Both the position numbers and the translations under genes were made by a program. A stretch of 64,000 bases of DNA from Oikopleura dioica (lineage: Eukaryota > Chordata > Appendicularia > Copelata > Oikopleuridae): positions 930,001-994,000 of the forward strand of contig OU015570.1 of NCBI GenBank assembly GCA_907165135.1. Direction: 5' to 3'. The notes under the pieces were generated by a model. The model searched no databases. It saw nothing but the letters and a program-made list of their open reading frames with translations, and was not told the DNA's origin. Each line of letters opens with the position of its first letter. Positions within the stretch are counted from its first letter, which is position 1. This document shows, in pieces, positions 54,206 through 63,773 of the stretch.

Positions 54206-57200
54206 TCAAGAGTCATTGAAACGTGTGAATATGCTCACTTTGCACCGGCCTCGCTCAAATTTGTAAAAATTATGCTCAACGGACTTAAATTTCCCTGCCT
54301 TATCGATAGTGGCGCAAGTAGAACATGTTTCCGCTCAGATGTTCTAGATCTATTACCGTCAACTATCAACAAACAAATTCCATCTACAATCATGCTCAAG
54401 TGTGCGAACTCAGAAGTCGTCAATGTTAAAACGCTCAGCTCCCCGATTGATGTTACATTCGAAACAAGCTCTTCGCCACTAAGATTGAAGTTGGACCCGC
54501 TCATTGTTCAAAACTTATCGTGCCCGATCATTTTGGGAATGGATGCTCTCAAGGGGATAACGATCGGAGAAAAATCAGTCACTTTATGCAATAAGAAAAT
54601 TCCAACAATAGATCCGAACTCATCTGATTTGTTCCTAACTGGCCTCATTGAAATCGACAAGAATTCTGGTCGTGAGAAAGAAGATTACGAAGCTTTCTTG
54701 AAGAGACGATCAGAACAAGCCCAGAAAATCAATTTTGTTCCAGCTATTGGTTCTTATGGTGCAACTGACTCGAGACAAAAAGCGCAACTTGACGAACTGG
54801 TTCAAAAATATCGACTCAGCTTCAATATGGACTCCGACGATCTAGGACGTCTATTCGGCTATCGATATTCGCTCCCGCTCTATGACGAAACAAAATCTTC
54901 ACATCAACCTCCACGGAAAATTGCAATTCACCTACAGCCACAAGTCAGAGAACAAATTTCCACATGGAAAAAGCTCAATGTTATCGAAGAAACGCAATCA
55001 TCATTTAACATTCCTCTGATAATTCTTCGAAAATCTGACTCTTCTATCAGAATCTCACTTGATGCGAGAATGGTGAATGAGTTATTGCAAAAAGATCGCT
55101 TTCCATTACCAAGCATGCAAAGTGTTTTCACCTCTATTGGAAAGAAACTCAGTGGTAGAGAATGTTTCATAAGTTCAGTGGATTTCTTTCGTGGCTATTG
55201 GCAAGTGCTCATTAACGAAAAAGATGCACACAAAATGGCATTTTCATACGAAAACCAGCATTACCAAACTAACAGAATGCTCTATGGTTCTTGCAATGCT
55301 CCTGCCTGCTTCTCAAGAATAATGAATAAGCTGATGAAACACGAATCAATTCTCCTTTATCTTGATGATTTGGTGATCATTGACAACAACTGGGAAGATC
55401 ATCTCAAGGCACTTGAATTCGTTTTCAAAACCTGCCTAGAACATGGACTCGTTCTCAGTGCCAAGAAATGTCAACTCGCTAGCACTGAACTTGACTTCCT
55501 TGGTCACAGAATAACGGCTGATGGAATCAAACCGCTCAGAAAGCATCTAGAAGCAATTGAAAAATTATCACCACCACGAGACAAAGCTGAACTTAAGAGA
55601 TATCTTGGAATGGTTAACTTCAATGTGAAATTTCTTAAGCGTGGAAGTGAAATTTTGGCTCCACTTTACCGTCTTACATCGGCAAAAGTGAATTATGAAT
55701 GGTCTGAGATTCACCAAAACGCCTTCGAAAAAGTCAAAGAAGAACTTCTAAAAGAGCCAACATTAGCGCATTTCAAACCTGGATGTAAACTTGTTCTCGT
55801 CACAGACTCCTCTGGATTTGCAGTTGGAGGAACACTGTACCAAGTTCAAAACGATCGATTTGCCGCTCTTGGATATTTCAGCAAAGCTCTATCAGGACCT
55901 GATCTTAAGCGTCCAATGAGAGTCAAAGAGCTCTTCGCACTTTGCTGGGGAATACAGTTTTTCGAGTACTACCTGATCAATTGTGAATTCGACTGCTACG
56001 TTGACCATAAATCTTTGTTGTATCTGTTCCGAGAATCACGAAGAAGAAAATTGGACATAAAACTATGCAATGTTCACAACTATCTTCTTGCGTTTAACTT
56101 CACGATCATTCACAAAAGCGGAACAAGCCCAGAAATGGCTTCTGCAGATTTCTTTAGCAGACTTCCAAGATCAAAAAGCTCTGACCTTGAGAAACTCTCA
56201 GAAGATTTTTTCGATGTCGACGAAACAATCTTTGCGTTATCAACTATGTCAACTGACAATGTCATCTTCTCGTACGAAAATCGATCATTCACTGCTAACG
56301 AAATGGCTGCTGCTCAAAACGCCTGCTCTGTTACAAAGAACCTTATCGTCAAAGCCGAGTTAAACAAGTCACAGAAAAGACTGACGCTCAAAAACAATGT
56401 CCTCTACTCGAATGATAGACTTGTTCTTCCAAGCAACATTGCCGATGAATTTATTTCATATTTGCATGTCATAACAGCTCATTCCGGAAGTCAACAGCTG
56501 CTCCAAATGCTCAAGAAATTCTTCATCAGCAATATCCAGCAAAAAGTTCGATCAATTACAAGCTCATGTGAAACATGCATCCGACTCAAGCCACTCAAAG
56601 GAATGCGACCTTCGCTCATAAAGGATCGCCAGTTCGCTCAATTACCCTTTGAAAAAGTTCACATCGACCTCGTCGATTATGGAAGACCTGATGCGTCAGG
56701 CAAACGCTACTTGCTCACTGTAGTGGATAGTTTAAGTGGCTACCTCGATGGAGAGAGTTTATCAAACAAGTCGGACAATCTTGTTGCAAAAGCCCTACTG
56801 CGAATAATACTTCGGCATGGAATATCACAGAATTGCATTTCCGATAACGGAAGAGAGTTTGGACCAAAAACAAAAGAAATTCTCGACCGATTTGGAATAC
56901 GACATAGTACAACCAGCGCTTATAACAGTAAGTCGAACGGAAAATGTGAGAGAATCCATCGCGAGATCCATCAGAAGCTCAAGAATCAACTTGCAACAAA
57001 TCGCTCCTGGTCCGAATTTTGGCCACTGGTTCAATACTTTCTTAACAACGCTCCAAAAGGAAGTCTTGATGGTCTTTCAAGTAATGAAATTGTATATGGG
57101 AGACAATTTCATGTTCCTTACTCACTGAAAGAACCAATCATCGAAAATGTCCAGCCATTCACAAAAGCTCTGAATGAATATATGAAGAAACTCCACCCAG

Positions 57201-57721
57201 CATTGCTCAACTTTCAAGTCCAAAGATACCAATCGCTGCTCAAAAGGGACAGAAATGATTGTCCAGTTCTCCCGATTGGTACATCTGTTCTTTGTTGGAA
57301 ACCTGATCTGTACGCTGGTAAACTTGGAATTCACTGGTCTGGACCATACAAAATTCATCGACGACTTTCAAAAGATAGTTACATCGTCAAGTGTCCGCTC
57401 ACAAGAAAGGAATATCGGCGTAACATCAGTCTGATCCGCCCGCTCAAACAAAAGACTGATAATGACAGTACGGAATATATTTGCAGCGATGATGCTCACA
57501 CCGACTGCAAAGAAAAAGACGAGAAAGCTCAAATTCAAACTCGAAGCTCACAAAATGTTAGAAAGCATCGATCTGATCCGACCGATGAAGAAGAGACTGC
57601 TCAAGATCACAATCCCTGCTTTGAAAGTCCCCTTACTGTAGTCAATGATGAACTACTGCTCAATGGAAGTGGGAATGAGGATTCAAAATGGAAAGGCCGT
57701 CTTCGCTCAAGACGCCAATAG
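54203..57721 (+). CDS. pol: E3 Pol polyprotein
   Basis: Open from 54203 in the gag frame; the first ATG is 54272 (1149 residues). Domains in order: aspartic protease with LIDSGASRTCF (about 54299); reverse transcriptase with VDFFRGYWQVLINEKD and YLDD (about 55357); RNase H with TDSSGFAVGGTLYQ (about 55803), KELFALCWGIQ and VDHKSLLYL; integrase with a zinc domain (HVITAHSG then CETCIRLK), HIDLVDYG (about 56660), SDNGREFG (about 56840) and GKCERIHRE (about 56940). The C-terminal tail is charged, with no obvious chromodomain. All catalytic residues are present. Ends TAG 57719. Confidence 0.92.
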   Translation, partial: LSRVIETCEYAHFAPASLKFVKIMLNGLKFPCLIDSGASRTCFRSDVLDLLPSTINKQIPSTIMLKCANSEVVNVKTLSSPIDVTFETSSSPLRLKLDPLIVQNLSCPIILGMDALKGITIGEKSVTLCNKKIPTIDPNSSDLFLTGLIEIDKNSGREKEDYEAFLKRRSEQAQKINFVPAIGSYGATDSRQKAQLDELVQKYRLSFNMDSDDLGRLFGYRYSLPLYDETKSSHQPPRKIAIHLQPQVREQISTWKKLNVIEETQSSFNIPLIILRKSDSSIRISLDARMVNELLQKDRFPLPSMQSVFTSIGKKLSGRECFISSVDFFRGYWQVLINEKDAHKMAFSYENQHYQTNRMLYGSCNAPACFSRIMNKLMKHESILLYLDDLVIIDNNWEDHLKALEFVFKTCLEHGLVLSAKKCQLASTELDFLGHRITADGIKPLRKHLEAIEKLSPPRDKAELKRYLGMVNFNVKFLKRGSEILAPLYRLTSAKVNYEWSEIHQNAFEKVKEELLKEPTLAHFKPGCKLVLVTDSSGFAVGGTLYQVQNDRFAALGYFSKALSGPDLKRPMRVKELFALCWGIQFFEYYLINCEFDCYVDHKSLLYLFRESRRRKLDIKLCNVHNYLLAFNFTIIHKSGTSPEMASADFFSRLPRSKSSDLEKLSEDFFDVDETIFALSTMSTDNVIFSYENRSFTANEMAAAQNACSVTKNLIVKAELNKSQKRLTLKNNVLYSNDRLVLPSNIADEFISYLHVITAHSGSQQLLQMLKKFFISNIQQKVRSITSSCETCIRLKPLKGMRPSLIKDRQFAQLPFEKVHIDLVDYGRPDASGKRYLLTVVDSLSGYLDGESLSNKSDNLVAKALLRIILRHGISQNCISDNGREFGPKTKEILDRFGIRHSTTSAYNSKSNGKCERIHREIHQKLKNQLATNRSWSEFWPLVQYFLNNAPKGSLDGLSSNEIVYGRQFHVPYSLKEPIIENVQPFTKALNEYMKKLHPALLNFQVQRYQSLLKRDRNDCPVLPIGTSVLCWKPDLYAGKLGIHWSGPYKIHRRLSKDSYIVKCPLTRKEYRRNISLIRPLKQKTDNDSTEYICSDDAHTDCKEKDEKAQIQTRSSQNVRKHRSDPTDEEETAQDHNPCFESPLTVVNDELLLNGSGNEDSKWKGRLRSRRQ

Positions 57722-58596
57722 AAATATGAGATGCTCAACTCATATTTTGCTCAAGAGTCGAATATTATGACGTATAAAAGCCCTGCTCAAAGGATATCCA
57801 TGCTCAAACAAATGTTCACAACTTTAGCGATATGATGCACACTTGAAGAAGAGTCAAGCTCCGTTCCATCGCCATGAAAGTTCAATGCAGGCCTCTGTGG
57901 ATTTTCGCTCGCATAACACTGATAATGTACAAGTTAATGGCGCCCTCGACTTGGACCACTTGTCTTAACCTTGCGCCGGAATTCTCCAGATGTTGGCAAT
58001 GTGTGCAGTTGCCAAATCACACAATATTCGAAATACAGTGGCATCATCCCAGCTCAATGGCACGATGCTTAGCCTTTTTAATAAAAATAAAAAGGGGGAA
58101 GAAAATAGTGAAACTGCTCGATCACTACGGAATTTCAATTTCAGTGCTCATAAATTGAAAAATGATAACGAAGAAGTGAAACTGCTCGATCACTTAAGGA
58201 TAACCAATTTCATTGCTCTCGAAATTGAAGAACGCTAGGGTGAAAACTGCTCGATTCACCAAGAAAAATTTTGGCATTGTTTACGAGATCATTCGCGGAA
58301 ATCGAAAAATTTGGAAGAAAACAAATTATAATGAGGAAACTGGTCGATTGGTCTGCAGAAAAATCTCCATGCCATTAAAAGAAACAGAGGAATTTGCTGT
58401 ACGACAACAATTGCAAAAAGAAGATCACGCAATTTCATTATGAAATTCAGAAAAAGAGAAGAAACTGCATTTCACACTTTGTCACGTGACGCGCAGAAAA
58501 TAGCTGCAGGTGTGCGCGCAAAAAGTCGGAACAAACAAAACCACGTGAAAAAGTTGGACAGAAAATCTCATTCTTTCAGAAAGTGATAAATGAGAG
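57722..58596 (+). other. E3 inter-ORF region with repeats and an internal polypurine tract
   Basis: Three units of about 68 bp contain GTGAAACTGCTCGATCAC (58107, 58176 and a variant at 58240), each followed by a small palindrome around AATTTCAATTT. AAAAGGGGGAAGAA at 58090-58103 is identical to the 3' polypurine tract. A small ORF at 58213-58443 overlaps the third unit; no family recognised. Confidence 0.6.
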
Positions 58597-59505
58597 ATGT
58601 CTTCTGAAAGAGGAGCAATTTTTGAGAATTTCTTTTATTTTCAACCTCAAGATGTTAAGAAGCGATTCTTACAATTCTCCCTTCCGTTTATATGTGGATA
58701 TACGCTCAACCTCTACGAATTAAGAAGAGAGCCACAAACACGCATTTTTCGAGATTATCTACAGACACTATCGGAAGTAATGACTAAAATCACAGAAGCA
58801 ACTCAATACACATACCCAGCTGAGTATCTGAAAATGAATGAGAATCTGTCTTCTATAAACACATTACTGGAGTGGTGCTTCAGGGCGCTTATCTTTCGAT
58901 TTTCAAAAGCAGAAAAGGAACAAGTTACACCAATAGTCGTCGAAAGCTTTGAGAAACAATTCTATGGAAGGAGACACTTATGGGCTGACATGAAAGACAT
59001 TGATCAAACGGCTTTATCGAATTTTGTCAATAGAGCCACACTTCTATTTTACGACCATTTGAAAAATATCGGACTCAGAAGTTTTTCACATTATGTTGCT
59101 GAAGATCCAATACAAACATCCAATCAGCAACCATCGCAACCAACGTTCATCCCTCTAATTGAACATCCTCAACACACTCAATTGACCAATGAAAACCCAC
59201 TCGACTTCCTTGTAACAGAAAACTTCAATGGAAACAACGCCACGACTCAAGTCCCAATTATGAACAATCCGACTCAGCAAACTCAGCAAAACCCAGTCGA
59301 TGATATTTTCGGAAATTCAAATAACGATTCACCACCTGGTTATGAAAGCTCCTCAAGTGAAAGCTCCTCTAGTGTATGCTCAACTGACGCCGACAATCTT
59401 GACAAAATCTTGGAAAACAATGCTCTTTTAAAAGGGGGAAGAATATATAGTGGATCTCAATGTGCAATACGCGCTGCGCGCGGAGTTACATTAACTCCTG
59501 CGTAA
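58597..59505 (+). CDS. E3 third ORF, unknown function
   Basis: 302 residues, ATG 58597 to TAA 59503. The N-terminal 180 residues look like a globular helical domain (DVKKRFLQFSLPFICGYTLN, then TLLEWCFRALIFRFSKAEKE). The C-terminal 120 residues are Gln/Asn/Pro/Ser-rich and low in complexity. No signal peptide, membrane anchor, Cys pattern or furin-type site, so it does not look like an envelope protein. The last 18 or so residues are encoded by the 3' LTR itself, across the polypurine tract. Intactness next to an intact pol suggests that it is maintained. Accessory proteins in this position occur in retroviruses and some gypsy elements, but no family match is claimed. Confidence 0.75.
   Translation: MSSERGAIFENFFYFQPQDVKKRFLQFSLPFICGYTLNLYELRREPQTRIFRDYLQTLSEVMTKITEATQYTYPAEYLKMNENLSSINTLLEWCFRALIFRFSKAEKEQVTPIVVESFEKQFYGRRHLWADMKDIDQTALSNFVNRATLLFYDHLKNIGLRSFSHYVAEDPIQTSNQQPSQPTFIPLIEHPQHTQLTNENPLDFLVTENFNGNNATTQVPIMNNPTQQTQQNPVDDIFGNSNNDSPPGYESSSSESSSSVCSTDADNLDKILENNALLKGGRIYSGSQCAIRAARGVTLTPA
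59430..59443 (+). promoter_or_regulatory. E3 3' polypurine tract
   Basis: AAAAGGGGGAAGAA two bases before the 3' LTR; primes plus-strand synthesis in LTR elements. Lies within the third ORF. Confidence 0.8.
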
Positions 59506-59900
59506 ACAATCTCCCCGCACGGACAGACTTCCCTGCGCACGGACAGACTTCTCTACGCGCGGACCAAACTATCTACGCCCGTAACAAAGAATCTTGCTCC
59601 CTACGTATAGCCCTTTCTCCCTGTGCACGAACTTCTGTACGCACGTGATTATTCATTTCCCTACGGAACTCCCTTTCTCCCCACGCACTGTATTACTTCC
59701 GTGCGGACCAAGCTCTGTCCGTACGCACAGAAATAGTATATAAGTCGCTCTGCTCCACAACTCCATAGTCACTTGAAATTACTCGCTCACTTGTAAAACT
59801 TGCTCTTTTTACAAAACAACGCTCACTATTTTTATCCTGCTCGCGATAACAATAAACTACAAATTCATATCCAACTTATGTACATTGAGAAACACGTACA
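59446..59900 (+). repeat. E3 3' LTR
   Basis: 455 bp, TATAGTGGATC to ACGTACA, one base shorter than the 5' copy (CCCC versus CCCCC near position 68) and with A for C near 59567. Confidence 0.9.
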
Positions 59901-60343
59901 AGCTTAACCCGATGTATAACAGAAAATAATACTGTTACTGAGTGAATTTGGATGTCAAGAAAGATCACTTCTTGTCTCGAATAATGGAGGTGAATACTTA
60001 AATTTTTGTCTAAGAGATGCTCTGGATCTGATGCATATCGATCAGTCATTCATATCTCAATATAATTCGAAAGCGAATAGAGTTGAACGAGCCCATCTTG
60101 ACTTACGGGCATTTATCAGAACAACTAAAGTTAAATTTACAGATGCCAATTATATACAGTTTTTTTCCTTTTTGTGGACCCTCATTTTGTTAACCCCGAT
60201 TTTGTGGATATTTTTTATTTTAAGGAGTTTTTGGGTCATATAATATGACCCAATTACCGTATACCTTATTGCTTATTCTATCCAAAATAATAAGAATTAC
60301 GGAATAGAAAATTATCTTTATTGCGTAAAAATCTGAATCTTTA

Positions 60344-61587
60344 AGGGATCCCCCTTTTGGCTCGAAATTCAGCCGATTTGAGCTTATGAATCGGACCGTT
60401 TAATAGCTCTTCTGATAGCTGGTGTGCTATCCGCTATTCTCTAGTACAGAGAAATATTTTCTCAAGGCAAACCTACCTCTAGGAGGCGCCAAAGTTCAAG
60501 AAATTCAAAACGCCATTTAAGGCAATTTTTGAATAGAAATTCAGCCTATTCGGGCTTAGACAGACTCGATCTGAGATTAGATTCAGGTAGAATAGAGCCT
60601 AATCTTCAATCTCTAGTACAGAGAGCCCGTTTGGTCGAGTAATAAAACAAATTTCTTTGGAACAACCATCTAAAGCAATTTTTGGCGTTTTTTGGTTTTT
60701 CATTGCTCTCTAGCGCCGACAAATGGGCATAAAATTTTAATGCGGTTATTATATTCTTAATCGGCAGATTCTAAGCTTTCGAAAGACCCCTTATATTAGG
60801 GTTCCGCACGATTGGGACAGAGACTTTAAATTTACCAAAATTTTTAAATTCTACTAAAAATGACTAGTAGAATCCATTTCCGATCCTAGTTTCTCCTATA
60901 AGCCAGTTCTTCTGTCATTTTAAAGCTATTTAAAAATACAAAGTTTAATTAGGTAATGCGCTCTGATTGGTCAGCTGCGCAAGGGACTTTTTCTAGACTG
61001 AAGATTCTTCCATCTGAACAACACAGTCAGAAATTCGACCAATCAGCGCGCGGGAAATGAAAATGTTAATGCTTTTGAAAACTTTAATTGATCAGCACAC
61101 AAAAAGTTCGCTGAGTTATAATTTCATTTAAGAACAAAAACTACTATTTTTTGGTGTTCTTTTCAATGGGAGGGCGACTGAACGTGGGCGACAGAAATAG
61201 ACCGGAAAAAACGAGATAAATCGGCGAATTTATAGAGTTATCAGAATATAAGTATCGTCATTTTCTTCCCCATAGTCGAAAACCTCAATCCCATTCAAAT
61301 TTCAAAATTTGTTTTAGTTTAATTTGGTTTTTGAAAATTGGGTCCTCCGATCGTGCGGAACCCTACCTTATATAGCTTATTTAGATGACATTAAAGAACC
61401 GAAAAAACCGATTTTCACGCTAAGTACATTTTATATGCATTTTTGCAACTTTTGAAGGCCAAAATCTCGGGGATAGATGTTCGTAAGGGGGTCTTGTGAC
61501 ACATCAATATGATCCTTAGGAAGAGGGGAATTTAAAAATGACAAACATAGACCCTTATCAAAGAGTTGAAAAAACAGGGGGATCCCT
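60344..61587. mobile_element. TA-flanked element with AGGGATCCCCC ends
   Basis: Ends AGGGATCCCCCT and complement, TA at 60342-60343 and 61588-61589. No transposase. Interrupted by the hAT-like MITE at 60797-61365, leaving about 0.67 kb of its own sequence. Same terminus as 37636-37788. Confidence 0.65.
60797..61365. mobile_element. hAT-like MITE, 8 bp TSD
   Basis: Ends TAGGGTTCCGCACGAT and complement, exact duplication CCTTATAT (60789-60796, 61366-61373). Non-coding. Confidence 0.85.
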
Positions 61588-63108
61588 TAAAACGGCGTTA
61601 CAGAATTGTAACGGCGTTACAAAATTGTAAGCAGAAAAATGACGAGGGGTGTAGCTTGTTTGATCACCCTTTGCATAATTATCTCTGTGTTAATTATATT
61701 TTTCTCGCGGCGACTTGGACCGGAAGTTAAAAGTTCTATCAGCTTTTATAAATTTTATCGCGAGAAAACCGCAGGGCAAAAGTCTTCACTGAAATTCATT
61801 CGCTCGCGTTATTGAAAAACCGTTCGTCATTTCGATTGGGCTTGTAAGAAGATGATTAAACTTGGGCTCGAAAGTGTTGACACTCTGGCTCGTTTCTACC
61901 TTCAGTTTCAAGCGCGAGCCCAATTCCCAACTCATAAAAAGGCGTAGCTTTGACATAAACAAGCTTTGGTCGTTGATCAAGAAGGGGAGAAGGGATCCAT
62001 TGTTGTTTATTTACACTGATTCAAACGTTTTTACACGAATCGTCGTCTAATGAGCGCACCTCTAGGAATCTATTGAACGACCAAGGGGCCATTTTTACTC
62101 GAGAAGTAAAAGTGACAGATTAAAAAGCTCATTTGTGCGACTTTTCATTTATATAAGTAATTTAAAATTACATTGCTTCTTACTGATCCTGGTCCAACCA
62201 CTTTTCGGATTTGCGAAAGGTTACGGATCCTTCAATTCGAATAATAGTTCAAGGATAATCTTTCTAGTACCAAAGTTGAACATCCGCCATTCTTCAGAGC
62301 GTAAAACCGGATTTAAGGTACACAAAAACCAAATCTTGAAATAAAGAAAAACAGTATCGAAAAGCTGGCGAAATTTCGTTTTTAGTTTTTAGTTTATTAC
62401 TGTAAAAAGTATTTTACAGATCAACAAGAAAAAGGAAAAGCAACATTCTGCTCAAACCAGGGAGACTTTAAGCTAGAAATCATAATAATTAAAGATTCGG
62501 TGGATTCCGAAGTTGCTACCTTGTATTCTTTCTTGATTTTTGTACTTTCTTTTTGAGTATTTTTATCTTTCGTCCATAGTCTATGGACCATAGACTATGG
62601 ACCATAGTTACAATGACAAGCAGAACAGCAAATCATTTCCTACTTTATGGCTGAGAGCTTTGAAAATATACTAGGTTCGCACAGTTCAATTACATGGTCG
62701 ATTTCGGCCATGATATTTATGTACAGTTCAGGCATTTTCTGAATTTTTATGTCGCTTTTTAACAGTGTTTTCAAAATACCAGACCATTTTTCCTGAAAAA
62801 GATCAGACTAGACTAAACCTTCTAAGTAGGCCCTCCTCTCTTTCTCTCTGCCATCTTTCTTTACATTTTCCTTTGATAAACATTTACGTTATCAAATGTT
62901 ATAAACTGTATTTTACTTATTTTCAGCCATTATCTAAAACAAATCCTTTTGTCAAGGCCCTTTTTCTACTAACTACCTTTTTACCAAATAACTCTGCAGA
63001 CCATCCTTGTCGCTGATACAATCGCCGTCTATGATGCAATGCCCACGTGTGCTGAATGAACCAGATAGTTTACTACTGTACATTACTTCTAACGTTATTC
63101 CTTATCTA
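61588..63108. other. AT-rich, no gene supported
   Basis: ORFs at 61786-62050 overlap on opposite strands and look random. CCATAGTCTATGGACCATAG (62575-62607) is a small palindrome. Nothing else is recognisable. Confidence 0.4.
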
Positions 63109-63765
63109 TAGGGTCCGTACACAAAAATTCTAACTATTTTATTCGTCAAGTAAATGATTTTAAATTTTAAGGGGTTAATTGAATGCCCTAAACGAATATA
63201 AAAACATATTTTTCATAAATTTCGAAAAAGGGTTGAGGAGTAAATCGCGAAAAAGGCTGAAAATTAGCCTTCTCCATCGATTTCAAAAAATTTTATAATT
63301 TCTAATTATGTAAAAAGGGGGATTTTTATTTTCATCTTCAAAAAAAGGTTGAAACACGAAGAGAACATGTTCAAATTGCCGAAGAAAGCTCAAAAATGAG
63401 CCTTTTGCGGCGTGCCGCGCGTGGAGCGCCTTACTTTCCTTATTTGGAAGTCGTAGGGTGAGAGCGGCGTAAAAGAAAAATACTACGCTCAGAATAATTT
63501 GAAAATTAAAAAGGTTTTTTATTTATATAAATTGATTGAAAACTCATTTAAATTAAGTCTATAAATAATGTTATTAATTAAGAATTAAAAACAAATTTTA
63601 ATTTGAATAAAATGTAAATCTTATTTTTAATAAATCATATTATGATTTAATTATAAATTGTAATGTATTCTAAAGTTTCAGCCACATCCCTGGCAAATTT
63701 TAATTAAGGGGCTTGACAAAGGCCGGGTCCAGTCCCAACCCCTCCCACTCCCTTTTCCCAATTTA
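63109..63765 (-). repeat. Inverted bracket repeat, right copy
   Basis: Reverse homologue of 50249-51096 without the MITE; identity by eye roughly 80-85%. Inner end ATAGGGTCCGTACAC, outer end CCCTTTTCCCAATTTAT. Confidence 0.8.
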
Positions 63766-63773
63766 TGATTCGG

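Larger units (their letters stand above)
52322..59900 (+). mobile_element. E3: Ty3/gypsy LTR retrotransposon with third ORF
   Basis: LTRs 52322-52777 and 59446-59900 (455-456 bp) differ by one substitution and one C indel. Duplicated AGCT (or AGCTT) at 52318 and 59901. Contains gag, pol and an extra ORF, all intact, so this may be a live or recently live copy. Gag and pol share a frame across one TGA. Confidence 0.93.
52139..60150 (+). pseudogene. Integrase relic split by element E3
   Basis: Left piece 52139-52321 reads DKVFVDFLELSVGGKLLFYL and VLDD, the first catalytic-Asp block of a retroviral-type integrase. Right piece 59940-60150 reads LVSNNGGEYLN (second block, Asn where Asp is expected) and NRVERAHLDLRAFIR (third block, Glu). 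E3 sits between them with a duplicated AGCT. Stops just after the junction and the lost Asp show that it was already decaying. The clade is unclear: a retrotransposon, or a DNA transposon using a retroviral-type integrase. Confidence 0.65.

Noticed and set aside
58597-59505. E3 third ORF as an envelope protein
   Set aside because: No signal peptide, membrane span, cleavage site or Cys pattern.
61786-62050. Opposing small ORFs near 61.9 kb
   Set aside because: Overlap on opposite strands and unrecognisable; treated as chance.
50249-63765. Bracket repeats as LTRs of one element
   Set aside because: They are inverted, not direct, and lack TG...CA ends.
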